Assembly (NCBI RefSeq): GCF_003569045.1
Contig: NZ_BFCB01000001.1
Span: 124,001 to 188,000, forward strand
Reading direction: 5' to 3'
DNA: 64,000 bases
Source: Aggregatilinea lenta
GTDB taxonomy: Bacteria; Chloroflexota; Anaerolineae; Aggregatilineales; Aggregatilineaceae
Position numbers and translations under genes: made by a program. Below the pieces are notes generated by a model. It ran no database searches. It had not been told where the DNA came from and worked only from the letters and a program-made list of their open reading frames with translations. Below, in pieces: positions 44,377 through 53,760 of the stretch (its first letter is position 1; each line of letters begins with the position of its first letter).

Positions 44377-45483
44377 CTACGGGTTGTTTCGGGAAACAAG
44401 AATGATCGATAGCAGATCCCGAAAACCGTAGATATGAGGCTTTCGTCCGCTGCCTTCTTGCAGAACCATAATGATCTTGCCTTCGCGCAATTTATTTAGC
44501 ATCGTCACGGCACTCGGTCGTGGCGCATTTATCGTTTTCATAAAGTCTGTCACGTTAAAGATCGGATGTCTGAATAATGCGTCGATTGTCTGTATCGCAT
44601 ATCGGGAGCCTGTCAGGTCGGGAATACGCCGCTTCATTTCTTCATACAGGTTCATGATTGCTTGCGCTTTAACAATATCCGATTTTGCCTGTTCGGTGAT
44701 TGCCTTCAAAAAGAAGATAATCCAATCGTCCCAGGCCTGCGTCTCTGAAATCTGGTACAGGCGATCGATGTATTCGCTGCGGTGCGCTTCGAGATACGCA
44801 CTGGCGTAAAAAACGGGCTGGCTCAGGCACTTCTTTTGATAAAGGAACAGGGGAACCAGAATGCGCCCTACACGTCCGTTCCCATCAACAAACGGGTGAA
44901 TCACTTCAAACTGGGCGTGAACTATCGCTAGCTGGACGAGTGAATCTTTTTCGTCTGAATGAATGTATTTTTCCCAGTTATCGAGCAAGGGCATAATCTG
45001 CTCCGGCGGCGGCGGGACATACCGGGCCTGATCCTGATTTGTCGACATTCCGCCGATCCAGTTTTGCACACGACGGAATTCACCGCGTCCTCTGAATTTT
45101 CCCCGTACGCCATCCAGCAGAATAGAGTGAATTTCTTTGACCAGATTCAAACTGAGCGGGTAAGTTTCCATCCGCTTTACAGCATAATCTAATGCTTGGC
45201 GGTAATTGATGACTTCCTGAATATCGGCCAGCCGATTTTCCGGTGGCTCTCCGGCGGCTTCGTACAACAGCACTTCTTCCAGAGAGGCTTGCGTCCCTTC
45301 AATCCGCGAGGACAGCACCGCTTCCTGCATGGTCAAGGGGGACAGAAAGATAGCCGGGTTCACAATCGATCTCAGCAGCCCATCGTACAGACCTAACTGA
45401 CGGTTCGCCTGTCCAATCCAGGGAGCCAATCGATCCCAACGGAGTTGATCCAGCGGCAGCTTCTGAGGATTATAGGGATCCAT
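44377..45483 (-). CDS. Fic-family protein (adenylyltransferase/AMPylator type)
   Basis: The 368-residue protein has a Fic_N region (residues 1-100) with the inhibitory helix motif SSRIEGT (S58 to E62). The Fic core has the active loop HPFVDGNGRVGR (H196), and a C-terminal winged-helix-like segment ends about residue 365 (FNVTDFMKTINAPRPSAVTMLNKLREGKII). The N-terminal inhibitory helix makes it class II, self-repressed. It would transfer AMP to hydroxyl side chains of a target protein. The gene is visibly lower in G+C than its neighbours, which suggests acquisition. It follows the FRG gene by 36 bases on the same strand. Confidence 0.93.
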   Translation of the reverse strand: MDPYNPQKLPLDQLRWDRLAPWIGQANRQLGLYDGLLRSIVNPAIFLSPLTMQEAVLSSRIEGTQASLEEVLLYEAAGEPPENRLADIQEVINYRQALDYAVKRMETYPLSLNLVKEIHSILLDGVRGKFRGRGEFRRVQNWIGGMSTNQDQARYVPPPPEQIMPLLDNWEKYIHSDEKDSLVQLAIVHAQFEVIHPFVDGNGRVGRILVPLFLYQKKCLSQPVFYASAYLEAHRSEYIDRLYQISETQAWDDWIIFFLKAITEQAKSDIVKAQAIMNLYEEMKRRIPDLTGSRYAIQTIDALFRHPIFNVTDFMKTINAPRPSAVTMLNKLREGKIIMVLQEGSGRKPHIYGFRDLLSIILVSRNNP

Positions 45484-45519
45484 AGACGCCCTTTTTGAAC
45501 CATTTCATACCCGGGCCTG

Positions 45520-46596
45520 TCAGCATCCTTTGAAATCCAGCCCTGCCGCGTTGCCCGACAGCCGCACTTTGGTCATGACCGCCTGCGCCACGTGGTCGAG
45601 CGTCGGCATCAGGTGGGCGCGCGTGACACGCTCCAGCCACAGCAGCCGCAGCAGTTCCGGCGCCTGCGTGATGGGCAGCATCAGCTTTTGGGGCTGGACG
45701 ATATTCGTCGGCGGATCGAGGTAGCTGACCGATTCTTCCAGGCTCGGATAATCCCCATGCTTCACGAACAGCGCATCGCCTTTGGCGTCGAACGTGAACA
45801 GCCCGGCCTGCGCGCGCAAGAAGTCGTTTTCGCTGGCAGGTACTTCCACCAGCTTGATGTGCTGCGTCAGCATCGTCTTGTGCAGCGCGTAGACGACCAG
45901 GCAGTCGTCCGCGCCGGGATCGGGAATGCCGATGTCTTTCGCCGCGAAGAATGACGCCGTGACCGGGTTGCGCGTCCAGTCGAGCAGCCGCGTCGGGATG
46001 CCGTGATGCTGTGCCAGCGCCACTGCCGGATGCCGCCAGAACGCGGACTGACGTTCTTCGGGATGGACATAAACCGCAGAGTGTCCCTGTTCATCCCACG
46101 TTTCAGGAAAGCTTTCCGCAATGTAACGCGAGACGAACGAACCGATCTCATGCGTCCAGATCGGCAGCGGATCGATCTTAAATCCCAATTCGTCGGCGAG
46201 ATCCGTGAATTCGTTGACCAGGGAGACTTCAGCATAAGCCTGAAGCACGACGGTCGTATTCCGCTCAACAAAAAGCTGTTGTTCTTCTTCGGTCAGCGGT
46301 CTAAGGGTGATGCGTTCTGCTGTGGGGCGGGGGAGCTTATTCCGTGCCTCCGCAAGGACAGTATCCCTGATCGTCGTCTTGACCTGCGCCAGCAGCCTGG
46401 TTTTTTCGATGTCCGGCTGCCGCCACGCGCTCGGCTTGAGCGGCGCTGCCGTGCCCTGCCCGCGAAAGATCCAGTCGCGCTGCCAACCGCAATCCGGCGA
46501 GCCGGATGGCGACGTGCCCCATTCCGGGTTGCTGAGGCGCAAGGCGTTCAAGAAGTCTTTGGCAGCGTCAAAGGGGTATTCAACAAACTGGACCAT
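45520..46596 (-). CDS. FRG-domain protein
   Basis: The 358-residue protein has the FRG motif as DWIFRGQG (about residue 45) and the second conserved block ALAQHHGIPTRLLDWTRNPVTASFFAA (about 195-220). Between them lies a variable helical insert. FRG domains are found in phage-related and defence-related proteins and are predicted nucleic-acid or nucleotide-binding enzymes. The ATG at 46596 follows GGTGG; a GTG nine bases earlier is possible. It starts 26 bases after nadK and continues into fic, so it is probably read from the SOS promoter upstream of nadK. Confidence 0.85.
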   Translation of the reverse strand: MVQFVEYPFDAAKDFLNALRLSNPEWGTSPSGSPDCGWQRDWIFRGQGTAAPLKPSAWRQPDIEKTRLLAQVKTTIRDTVLAEARNKLPRPTAERITLRPLTEEEQQLFVERNTTVVLQAYAEVSLVNEFTDLADELGFKIDPLPIWTHEIGSFVSRYIAESFPETWDEQGHSAVYVHPEERQSAFWRHPAVALAQHHGIPTRLLDWTRNPVTASFFAAKDIGIPDPGADDCLVVYALHKTMLTQHIKLVEVPASENDFLRAQAGLFTFDAKGDALFVKHGDYPSLEESVSYLDPPTNIVQPQKLMLPITQAPELLRLLWLERVTRAHLMPTLDHVAQAVMTKVRLSGNAAGLDFKGC

Positions 46597-46622
46597 AGCA
46601 GCCACCGCTCACGCGAGTTGTT

Positions 46623-47513
46623 TCACTTGTCGATGCTGGCCGCGGGGGTGGGCGGTCGCGCCGGGACGCGCGGCTCCAGCCGGTCCAGCAGCGAGCGGTA
46701 GAAGTAGTTACGCTCGCGCAGGCGCACGAACTGGCCCACGCTTTCGCTGGCGCGCACGATCACCTGATCGCCCGATTCCAGGCTGGCGATCAGCTCGCCG
46801 TCGATGGTCAGCACGACCTCGGTCAGCGACTGCGGATCAACCACGACCTCAATCGTCGAGCCTTGCGCCAGCACCATCGGGCGATCCATGCTCAGATGCG
46901 GCGCAATCGGCACCACCAGGATGTTCTTCAACTCCGGGGGCAAAATGGGGCCGCCGACGGCCAGCCCGTAGGCCGTCGAGCCGGTCGGGCTGGCGACGAT
47001 CAGGCCATCGCCGTGATACGTGGTCGCCCAGCCGCCGTCGATGTACGTTTCCAGCCGCACCGAGCGCGCAATCGCGCCGCGACTGATCACCACGTCGTTC
47101 AGGGCGTCACCGTGCGCCAATTCCATGCCGCGCTGCCGCACTTCACAGCGCAGCATCATGCGATTTTCCAGCCAGTATTCACCGCGCAGCAGCGTTTCGA
47201 GCGCAGTTTGCCAGTCTTCCGGGCTGATCTCGGTCAGAAAGCCGAGGTGCCCGGTATTGACGCCCAGCACCGGCACGTGCTCCGGCGCACAGACTCGCGC
47301 CGCGCGCAGCATCGCGCCGTCGCCGCCAATCGCGATGACCAGATCCGTGTTTTCGACCAGCGGCTGCGCCCGGCTGGCGTCCCAGGCGGTGCGCATCCAC
47401 GTCTCGATGCCGTGCGCTTCCAGCCAGCGCGCGATATCCTGCGCGATGGGAGCCGTGCCCTGGCGGAGCGGGTGTGCAAGTATGCCAATTCGCCGGAATG
47501 GCTGCTGCATCAA
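46623..47513 (-). CDS. nadK: NAD kinase
   Basis: The 296-residue enzyme phosphorylates NAD to NADP. Motifs are IAIGGDGAMLRAAR (GGDG, with the catalytic Asp), VNTGHLGFLTEI, the NE/D motif as ALNDVVISR, and the dinucleotide-binding GDGLIVASPTGSTAYGLAVGGPIL. It lies first after a SOS-box promoter at 47593-47621, which is unusual for a housekeeping enzyme but understandable if recN was originally its direct partner. The ATG at 47513 also has an in-frame ATG directly after it. Confidence 0.96.
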   Translation of the reverse strand: MMQQPFRRIGILAHPLRQGTAPIAQDIARWLEAHGIETWMRTAWDASRAQPLVENTDLVIAIGGDGAMLRAARVCAPEHVPVLGVNTGHLGFLTEISPEDWQTALETLLRGEYWLENRMMLRCEVRQRGMELAHGDALNDVVISRGAIARSVRLETYIDGGWATTYHGDGLIVASPTGSTAYGLAVGGPILPPELKNILVVPIAPHLSMDRPMVLAQGSTIEVVVDPQSLTEVVLTIDGELIASLESGDQVIVRASESVGQFVRLRERNYFYRSLLDRLEPRVPARPPTPAASIDK

Positions 47514-47592
47514 ACACTACTTTCTGTAAACGCCTCTATGTTGTGGGATTATAGCCCAGCCCCAAGGGGCGGCAAACCCCGCGCGGCCCACC

Positions 47593-47621
47593 AGTATACC
47601 GAACATGCGTTCGAACCACAA
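47593..47621 (-). promoter_or_regulatory. SOS promoter of the nadK-FRG-fic-...-recN cluster
   Basis: Minus-strand TTGTGG (47616-47621) and TATACT (47593-47598) with a 17-bp spacer. It lies about 80 bases upstream of nadK. The spacer carries a LexA box. Confidence 0.8.
47600..47613. promoter_or_regulatory. LexA operator upstream of nadK
   Basis: CGAACATGCGTTCG is a perfect CGAAC-N4-GTTCG box located within the spacer of the nadK promoter, the same geometry as at lexA and radA. The remainder of the gap 47514-47838 shows no convincing gene. Confidence 0.85.
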
Positions 47622-47838
47622 GAGACGGGAGGTAAAAAACCGGATAGAGCAAGGGTCCGCCCTTACCTGTGCGAACCGTGGTCGATCGCTGAGTAGTGCC
47701 CGGTCATGCTGACATTGAGGGGAGAGACGACGCAGCTCGATGCCCGCACCGGCGGTGGTGAACCGGATACGGGCGCGCGCCAGGAAACGGGCAGAGATTC
47801 TAACCCGTCACGAATACCCGCTTTGAGCGCCGCCTCCA

Positions 47839-48399
47839 TCAATCCCGCGAACGATAGCGAAGATAGACCCATCCATTACCAATACGGCGCTCGTCCAGAA
47901 GCTCCAGATTTATGCGTACGTTGTCGGGCAGAACCTGCGTGCCGCCGCCAAGCATAAAGGGTACAACAAGCAGTTCATACTCGTCGACGAGCCCGGCCCG
48001 GATCACCTGTGCGGCCAGGTTCGCACCGTCCACCGAAATATCGTGAGGCAGTTGGGCCTTCAGGTCACGGACCATCTGCGGATCGAATTCCCACTCAAGA
48101 CGCGTGTTCGGCGTCGAGACGGTCTCCAGCGATTTGGAATAGACGATCTTATCAGCCGCCTGCCAGATCCGCGCGAACTCCATCAGTTCCGGCGTCAGAC
48201 CTGGAACGACCTCGGGCGTTTCCCACACCTTCATCGCCTCATAGATCTTGCGGCCATAGAGATATGTGCCGACGGGGCGAGTCCGATCGTTGATGAAAGC
48301 GGACACCTCCCGATCCGGCACCGCCCAATCCATACTGTCCGTTTCACCCGCGAGAAATCCATCCAGCGACATAGGCGTAAAGTAGATCAACTTGGACAT
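47839..48399 (-). CDS. Dihydrofolate reductase-family protein (RibD C-terminal-like)
   Basis: The 186-residue protein has KLIYFTPMSLDGFLAG near the start, GTYLYGRKIYEAM, and DKIVYSKSLETV. ISVDGANLAAQVIRAGLVDEYELLVVPFMLGGG matches the RibD_C/DHFR-like fold that binds NADPH. It is a putative reductase; true folate or riboflavin activity is not implied. The start at 48399 follows GGAGG with a 7-base spacer, decisive against a start 24 bases upstream. Confidence 0.9.
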   Translation of the reverse strand: MSKLIYFTPMSLDGFLAGETDSMDWAVPDREVSAFINDRTRPVGTYLYGRKIYEAMKVWETPEVVPGLTPELMEFARIWQAADKIVYSKSLETVSTPNTRLEWEFDPQMVRDLKAQLPHDISVDGANLAAQVIRAGLVDEYELLVVPFMLGGGTQVLPDNVRINLELLDERRIGNGWVYLRYRSRD

Positions 48400-48526
48400 C
48401 GTGCAGCCTCCATCTTGTCTCACGAAGGGTACCTATACGACCGTATTTGCCAAGCGATATATGGGCCTCATTAGCTTAAGTATTTTGAGACTTCCACCGG
48501 GCAGTTGTCGGCTGCCGGTGCGCTTT

Positions 48527-48562
48527 AAAACAAATAGACCAAACACGTGTCGCGTTTGGTCT
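48527..48562 (-). terminator. Terminator downstream of radA
   Basis: A perfect 9-bp stem AGACCAAAC/GTTTGGTCT with a 9-base loop, followed on the minus strand by ATTTGTTTT. It lies about 145 bases after the radA stop. A second hairpin (CACCGGGCAG/CTGCCGGTG) lies just beyond, at 48495-48520. Confidence 0.75.
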
Positions 48563-48705
48563 GGGGGAGCAACCGGATAGCCGTGGGGGGCATCGGCCAT
48601 CTCAGCATTACCCCCATCTTAAGCGCCCGCCGCGCCCCAAACTTGACGGCTCACCGCTGCCCACTCGACGGAAGATCGCCGATCCTGACAGGACGCTGAC
48701 GGGTG

Positions 48706-50085
<1,380 letters not shown>

Positions 50086-50119
50086 AGGGATTCGTTCCGT
50101 TGTTCAAGTGAATGCGCAG

Positions 50120-50148
50120 AGTTTACACCGAACGCCTGTTCTATGCAA
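50120..50148 (-). promoter_or_regulatory. SOS promoter of radA
   Basis: Minus-strand TTGCAT (50143-50148) and TAAACT (50120-50125) with a 17-bp spacer, 35 bases before the radA ATG. Confidence 0.7.
50129..50142. promoter_or_regulatory. LexA operator upstream of radA
   Basis: CGAACGCCTGTTCT keeps the full GAAC-N4-GTTC core and all but the last base of the extended box. It fills the -35/-10 spacer as at lexA and nadK. Confidence 0.8.
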
Positions 50149-50168
50149 TAGTCACGCTTAAAAATCGC

Positions 50169-50201
50169 AAAAACGGGCGCTCCCACCACCGGAAGCGCCC
50201 G
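50169..50201 (-). terminator. Intrinsic terminator downstream of the vanW-like gene
   Basis: CGGGCGCT/AGCGCCCG stem with an 11-base loop, followed on the minus strand by TTTTT. It insulates the radA promoter from the VanW gene. Confidence 0.88.
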
Positions 50202-50227
50202 CTGTGTCGCTCTCGTTCGCTGCGCCG

Positions 50228-52123
50228 CTACCCGCTCACGCGCGGATCGTTGGGCGCGACCTCGTACTGCGTCGCCCAGGGCACGTAGTGGCTCTGGAAC
50301 TCCTCGCGATCGCGGATCACGGTGTCGCCTTCGTACACGGTGCGGTACACGGTCACGTCCGCGCCGTACACAGACCCGTCGACCTGATTGATCTGGCCCA
50401 GGCGCAGGTTCGGATTCACGTTGTAGACGGGCGGCGGCGGCGCGGTCTGGTCCGTGATATACGGCCCGTCCTTCTCCACCCGGCGATCCATGCTGGTGCT
50501 GTAGAACTTCCAGGTCACGGTGCTGCTGCCGGGGTTATTGTAGGCCTCGATCAGCAGGTAGTAGGGCGTGTCGTTCTGGAAGCGGAAGTCCACGATCGGC
50601 GAGTAGACCGTCGCGTCCAGGCCCGCGCCCTCGCCCTGCTCGTAGTAGCCGACGCGGTAGGCGTGCGGCACGCGCTCCACGATGGGGAAACCCGCGTAAA
50701 ACGCCGTCTGGAACGCGGTCGTGGCGACCTGGCACACGCCGCCGCCCACGCCCGTGATCGTCTGGTTGCCGACGATGATCAGACCCTGCTCGTAGCCCGT
50801 CTCCGGGCTGACATCGCCCAGCCACTCGTTAAAGGAGAAGGTCCCGCCGGGCGCAATGACGATGCCGTGGAAGTTCTCGTTCGCCACCTCGATATTCGTG
50901 CGCCGCGCGCCGCTGGACCCGTAATAATAAGTCGTGTGCTGCGTGATCAGCTCAGTGATGCCCAGCTCGGCGGCGGTGGCCGTGTCGGGCACGTCCGGCG
51001 GCAGATCGACGAACACCAGCTCGGCGCGGCGTTCCGCCGGATCGGTGGCGAAGATCGCGGCTTCGAGCTTGCTGAGCGTGCCCTCGACGTCCAGCACGCG
51101 CCCGTCGATGCTCGGTTCCAGCACGTCGAGCTGCTTGGCTTCGTCGTCAAACACAAAGCGCGCGTTGACCGGCTGCTGCGACAGGTCCGGCGAGATCTCT
51201 TCCAGCAGCGCGCGCGCATCGTCCAGGTTGAGCGACACGTCATACGCCACCGTGCCGTCCTCGTTGCTCACCTGCTCCACGACCAGCATCTTCTCCAGGT
51301 CCGCTGTGTCCAGCGTCCATGGCCCCAGGTCGGCGTTATCGCCCGTCACGAACAGCTTGACCGGCGTCGCCAGGACGGTGTTGATCTCGTCCGTCGCGGC
51401 GCTGACGTCCCACACCAGCGGCGGCGTCTCGTTGACGGCCAGGGTGATCTCGCTGGCCGTGCTCAAGGCCAGGATCTCGTGGCGCAGCGCAGCGAGCGTC
51501 GTGGTGAGATCGATCTGCCGCCCGACCTGTCCCTCGTTGGCGACCGCCTTCGCGTCGCTGACGGTGATCGTCGCATCCAGCACGGGGCGGTTGACGTAGC
51601 TCTGCGCGACCTCGTACAACGTCATGTACGCCTGCGTCTCGTCGAAGCGCACCACCGGCGCGACCGGATAGCCGTTGGTCCAGATGTCGATCTGCTCGAA
51701 CAGGTTGCCGAACGTGCCGCCGGTGCGTCCGGCGTTATAAGCCGCGTCTACCGTCGCGTCCACGTCCAGCGAGACCCCCAACTCGGCGGCGCTATAGGTC
51801 CACGCGCGGTCGCCGTAGCGGAAGGTAAACGCCGCGTCGTCGCCATAGCTGAACTGCTGCGACAGCGCGGCGGTGGCTTCTTCGCGCGTCATCCCGGCCA
51901 GGTTCAGGTCGAAGACGGTCGAGACGCCGGGGAAAATCTCGTCGCGGTGCAGGAACTGGTAACCCGCCACGAGCATCAGCATCACCAGGACGAACAGCAC
52001 CACGCCCGTCACGGCCAGCAGTGGCAGCCGGATCAACCAGGGGTTGACCGGCTTGCGGCGCGGCGTCAGGTACGGGCTGCGGTAGGGAGGTCGCTGCGGA
52101 TAGGGGACGTTGGGGCTGCTCAT
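50228..52123 (-). CDS. VanW-family extracytoplasmic protein
   Basis: The 631-residue protein has a proline-rich cytoplasmic start and one membrane anchor (residues about 28-55). Two peptidoglycan-binding-4-like regions follow (FPGVSTVFDLNLAGMTREEATAAL and a second such block around 300-380). The VanW domain (about 415-540) contains GGTFSFNEWLGDVSPETGYEQGL, GGGVCQVATTAFQTAFYAGFP and PYYLLIEAYNN. A 60-residue C-terminal tail follows. VanW proteins are linked to glycopeptide resistance loci in some bacteria but in Chloroflexi and Firmicutes they are general wall-associated proteins. It is monocistronic with its own terminator. Confidence 0.9.
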   Translation of the reverse strand: MSSPNVPYPQRPPYRSPYLTPRRKPVNPWLIRLPLLAVTGVVLFVLVMLMLVAGYQFLHRDEIFPGVSTVFDLNLAGMTREEATAALSQQFSYGDDAAFTFRYGDRAWTYSAAELGVSLDVDATVDAAYNAGRTGGTFGNLFEQIDIWTNGYPVAPVVRFDETQAYMTLYEVAQSYVNRPVLDATITVSDAKAVANEGQVGRQIDLTTTLAALRHEILALSTASEITLAVNETPPLVWDVSAATDEINTVLATPVKLFVTGDNADLGPWTLDTADLEKMLVVEQVSNEDGTVAYDVSLNLDDARALLEEISPDLSQQPVNARFVFDDEAKQLDVLEPSIDGRVLDVEGTLSKLEAAIFATDPAERRAELVFVDLPPDVPDTATAAELGITELITQHTTYYYGSSGARRTNIEVANENFHGIVIAPGGTFSFNEWLGDVSPETGYEQGLIIVGNQTITGVGGGVCQVATTAFQTAFYAGFPIVERVPHAYRVGYYEQGEGAGLDATVYSPIVDFRFQNDTPYYLLIEAYNNPGSSTVTWKFYSTSMDRRVEKDGPYITDQTAPPPPVYNVNPNLRLGQINQVDGSVYGADVTVYRTVYEGDTVIRDREEFQSHYVPWATQYEVAPNDPRVSG

Positions 52124-52262
52124 ACGCGTTCCTCAGCACTTGGTCGGGCCACGGGCAGGGTGAAATAACAATACGGCGGTTAGCACAAACTCAAATTTAT
52201 CGTAGCACGGTTGCAAGCCTGCTACAATACGCCCATTAGTCCGGCCAGTGAGGGATGACACG

Positions 52263-52616
52263 ATGGCGAACGACGATTTTTCCGGCAACGGGGGGCAGTC
52301 ACACGCGCTGCGCGACGCCCGGCGCTCGCTGGCACAGGGCGCGAACGCTTCGAAGGAGGCCGCCGCCGACCAGCTCATCTCCGCCGCCGAACGCCTGCGC
52401 GTCGAGGCCGTCAAGAGCGGCGACCGGACCGTCGTGAACCAGGCGCAGCAGCTTTCACGGGGGTTGGAGCGCGCCGCGCTGTACCTGCACGGCCACACGC
52501 TCGACCAGATCACGGACGACGCGACGGAGCTGGTCCAGGCCAAGCCGTGGCAGGCGGTCGTGATCGCGTTCCTGGTGGGGATCATCTTTGGGCGCAGCTT
52601 CAATCGTGAAGGCTGA
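52263..52616 (+). CDS. Small membrane-anchored DUF883/ElaB-like protein
   Basis: The 117-residue protein has amphipathic charged helices (residues about 18-85) with many Ala, Gln and Glu, ending in a single glycine-containing membrane segment AVVIAFLVGIIFGRSF. This is the layout of DUF883 (ElaB/YqjD) proteins, which are tail-anchored and can bind ribosomes in enterobacteria. Sequence identity to that family was not tested. The ATG at 52263 is the best start; the frame opens 15 bases earlier. Confidence 0.65.
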   Translation: MANDDFSGNGGQSHALRDARRSLAQGANASKEAAADQLISAAERLRVEAVKSGDRTVVNQAQQLSRGLERAALYLHGHTLDQITDDATELVQAKPWQAVVIAFLVGIIFGRSFNREG

Positions 52617-52683
52617 GTTTCGGCGCATGGCTGCGGTATACTGGGTTTCGATCCGGCTATTTTGACACTGCGAGCAATGACTG

Positions 52684-53487
52684 ATGGTAAAACTCGTTCT
52701 GCTGTTTAAGCCGCCCGCCAACAAGAATAGTTTCGAGCTGCGCTATTCGCGCAACCTGTCGATGCTGCGCAAGCTGCCCGGCGTGCAGGGTGTGCAGGTG
52801 GGGCAAGTGCTCGGCGGCCCGGCGGGCGACGCGCCCTACTTCCGCATCGTCGAAATTCACTTCCCCGACTTCGACACGCTCGACGCGGCGCTCGTTTCCC
52901 CGGACGGCGTCGCCGCTGGCAAGGACCTGATGGACTACGCCGGGGCGGTGGTGGAGCTGCTGTTTGTCGAAGTGCCGAACGTCACATCGGCGGACCCGCT
53001 GACGCCCGACCATGTGAGCGCCTACATCGAGGAGCACAAGGTCCTGGCCGAGATCGTGTATCCCGGCGTGCCCACGCCCACGGTCACCGCGGCGGCCCAG
53101 GCGCTGAACGTCGAGCCGGAGCAGATCGTGAAGTCGGTCGTGTTCCTGGTCAACAAGCAGCCGTTCCTGGTCTATGGCTGTGGCACGCGCCGCGTCGATC
53201 CGGCCAAGCTGGCCGCGCGGCTCCAGGTCAACCCGGACCGCGTGCAGTTGGCTGACGCCGATCAGGTCTTCGAGATCACGGGCTACAACGTGGGCACCGT
53301 GCCCCCGCTGGCGCTGAAGACGCCCATGCCCGCCTTCATGGACCCGGCGGTGCAGGCCAACGAGATCGTCTACGCGGGCGGCGGCGGCATCGACGCGCTG
53401 CTGAAAATCGCCAGCGCGGAGCTGCTGCGGCACAGCAAAGCCGAGGTCGCGGACCTGCTCGAAGACGAGCCTGCGCCCCAGCCCTAA
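52684..53487 (+). CDS. EthD-like domain fused to YbaK/ProX-type deacylase
   Basis: The 267-residue protein has two parts. Residues 1-95 (VKLVLLFKPPANKNSFELRYSRNLSMLRKLPGVQGVQVGQV) form an EthD-type dimeric alpha/beta barrel. Residues 105-260 form a YbaK-like domain with VKSVVFLVNKQPFLVYGCGTRRVDPAKLAARL, FEITGYNVGTVPPLAL and EIVYAGGGGIDALLKI. YbaK/ProX domains hydrolyse misacylated aminoacyl-tRNA. The fusion with an EthD domain is uncommon. It is directly followed by tRNA-Arg, which may be coincidental. No frameshift separates the halves. Confidence 0.8.
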   Translation: MVKLVLLFKPPANKNSFELRYSRNLSMLRKLPGVQGVQVGQVLGGPAGDAPYFRIVEIHFPDFDTLDAALVSPDGVAAGKDLMDYAGAVVELLFVEVPNVTSADPLTPDHVSAYIEEHKVLAEIVYPGVPTPTVTAAAQALNVEPEQIVKSVVFLVNKQPFLVYGCGTRRVDPAKLAARLQVNPDRVQLADADQVFEITGYNVGTVPPLALKTPMPAFMDPAVQANEIVYAGGGGIDALLKIASAELLRHSKAEVADLLEDEPAPQP

Positions 53488-53489
53488 CC

Positions 53490-53517
53490 TTGACGCGATC
53501 CCTGTTCCTGGTACAAT
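53490..53517 (+). promoter_or_regulatory. Promoter of tRNA-Arg
   Basis: TTGACG (53490-53495), a 16-bp spacer and TACAAT (53512-53517), 15 bases before the tRNA 5' end. Confidence 0.75.
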
Positions 53518-53532
53518 TGGGGCGGCTTAAAA

Positions 53533-53604
53533 GCCCCCATAGCTCAGAGGATAGAGCGTTGCCCTCCGGAGGCAGAGGCCCAGGTTCGAGTCCTGGTGGG
53601 GGTA
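53533..53604 (+). tRNA. tRNA-Arg (anticodon CCG)
   Basis: A complete cloverleaf. The acceptor GCCCCCA pairs with TGGGGGT (first pair G-U), discriminator A. The D arm is GCTC...GAGC, the anticodon loop CTCCGGA gives CCG, and the T arm is CCAGG-TTCGAGT-CCTGG. The CCA end is not encoded. It reads the CGG codon. It has its own promoter and terminator. Confidence 0.97.
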
Positions 53605-53620
53605 CAGCACAGGCATACAG

Positions 53621-53649
53621 TCCACCGCGCCACTGCCGGTGGATTTTTT
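53621..53649 (+). terminator. Intrinsic terminator of tRNA-Arg
   Basis: TCCACCG/CGGTGGA stem with a 9-base loop followed by six T, 16 bases after the tRNA. Confidence 0.9.
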
Positions 53650-53760
53650 GTTGTCCGGCGCGGCCCGGCCTTCGTGTTTCTGGTCAGGGGATGGTATAAC
53701 TGTGGCCGCTAACAAAACCGGGCGTTCTTCCTGTTCAAGTCGCTTCGATTAGGGCAAGGT

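Noticed and set aside
47663-47957. Short overlapping frames on both strands between nadK and the DHFR-like gene
   Set aside because: No ribosome-binding site, no conserved-looking protein features, and both frames run into the neighbouring gene.
50204-52168. 654-residue open frame antisense to the VanW gene
   Set aside because: Same reason: Arg/Val/Asp/His-rich shadow with no recognisable domain; the VanW frame has clear domains, start and terminator.
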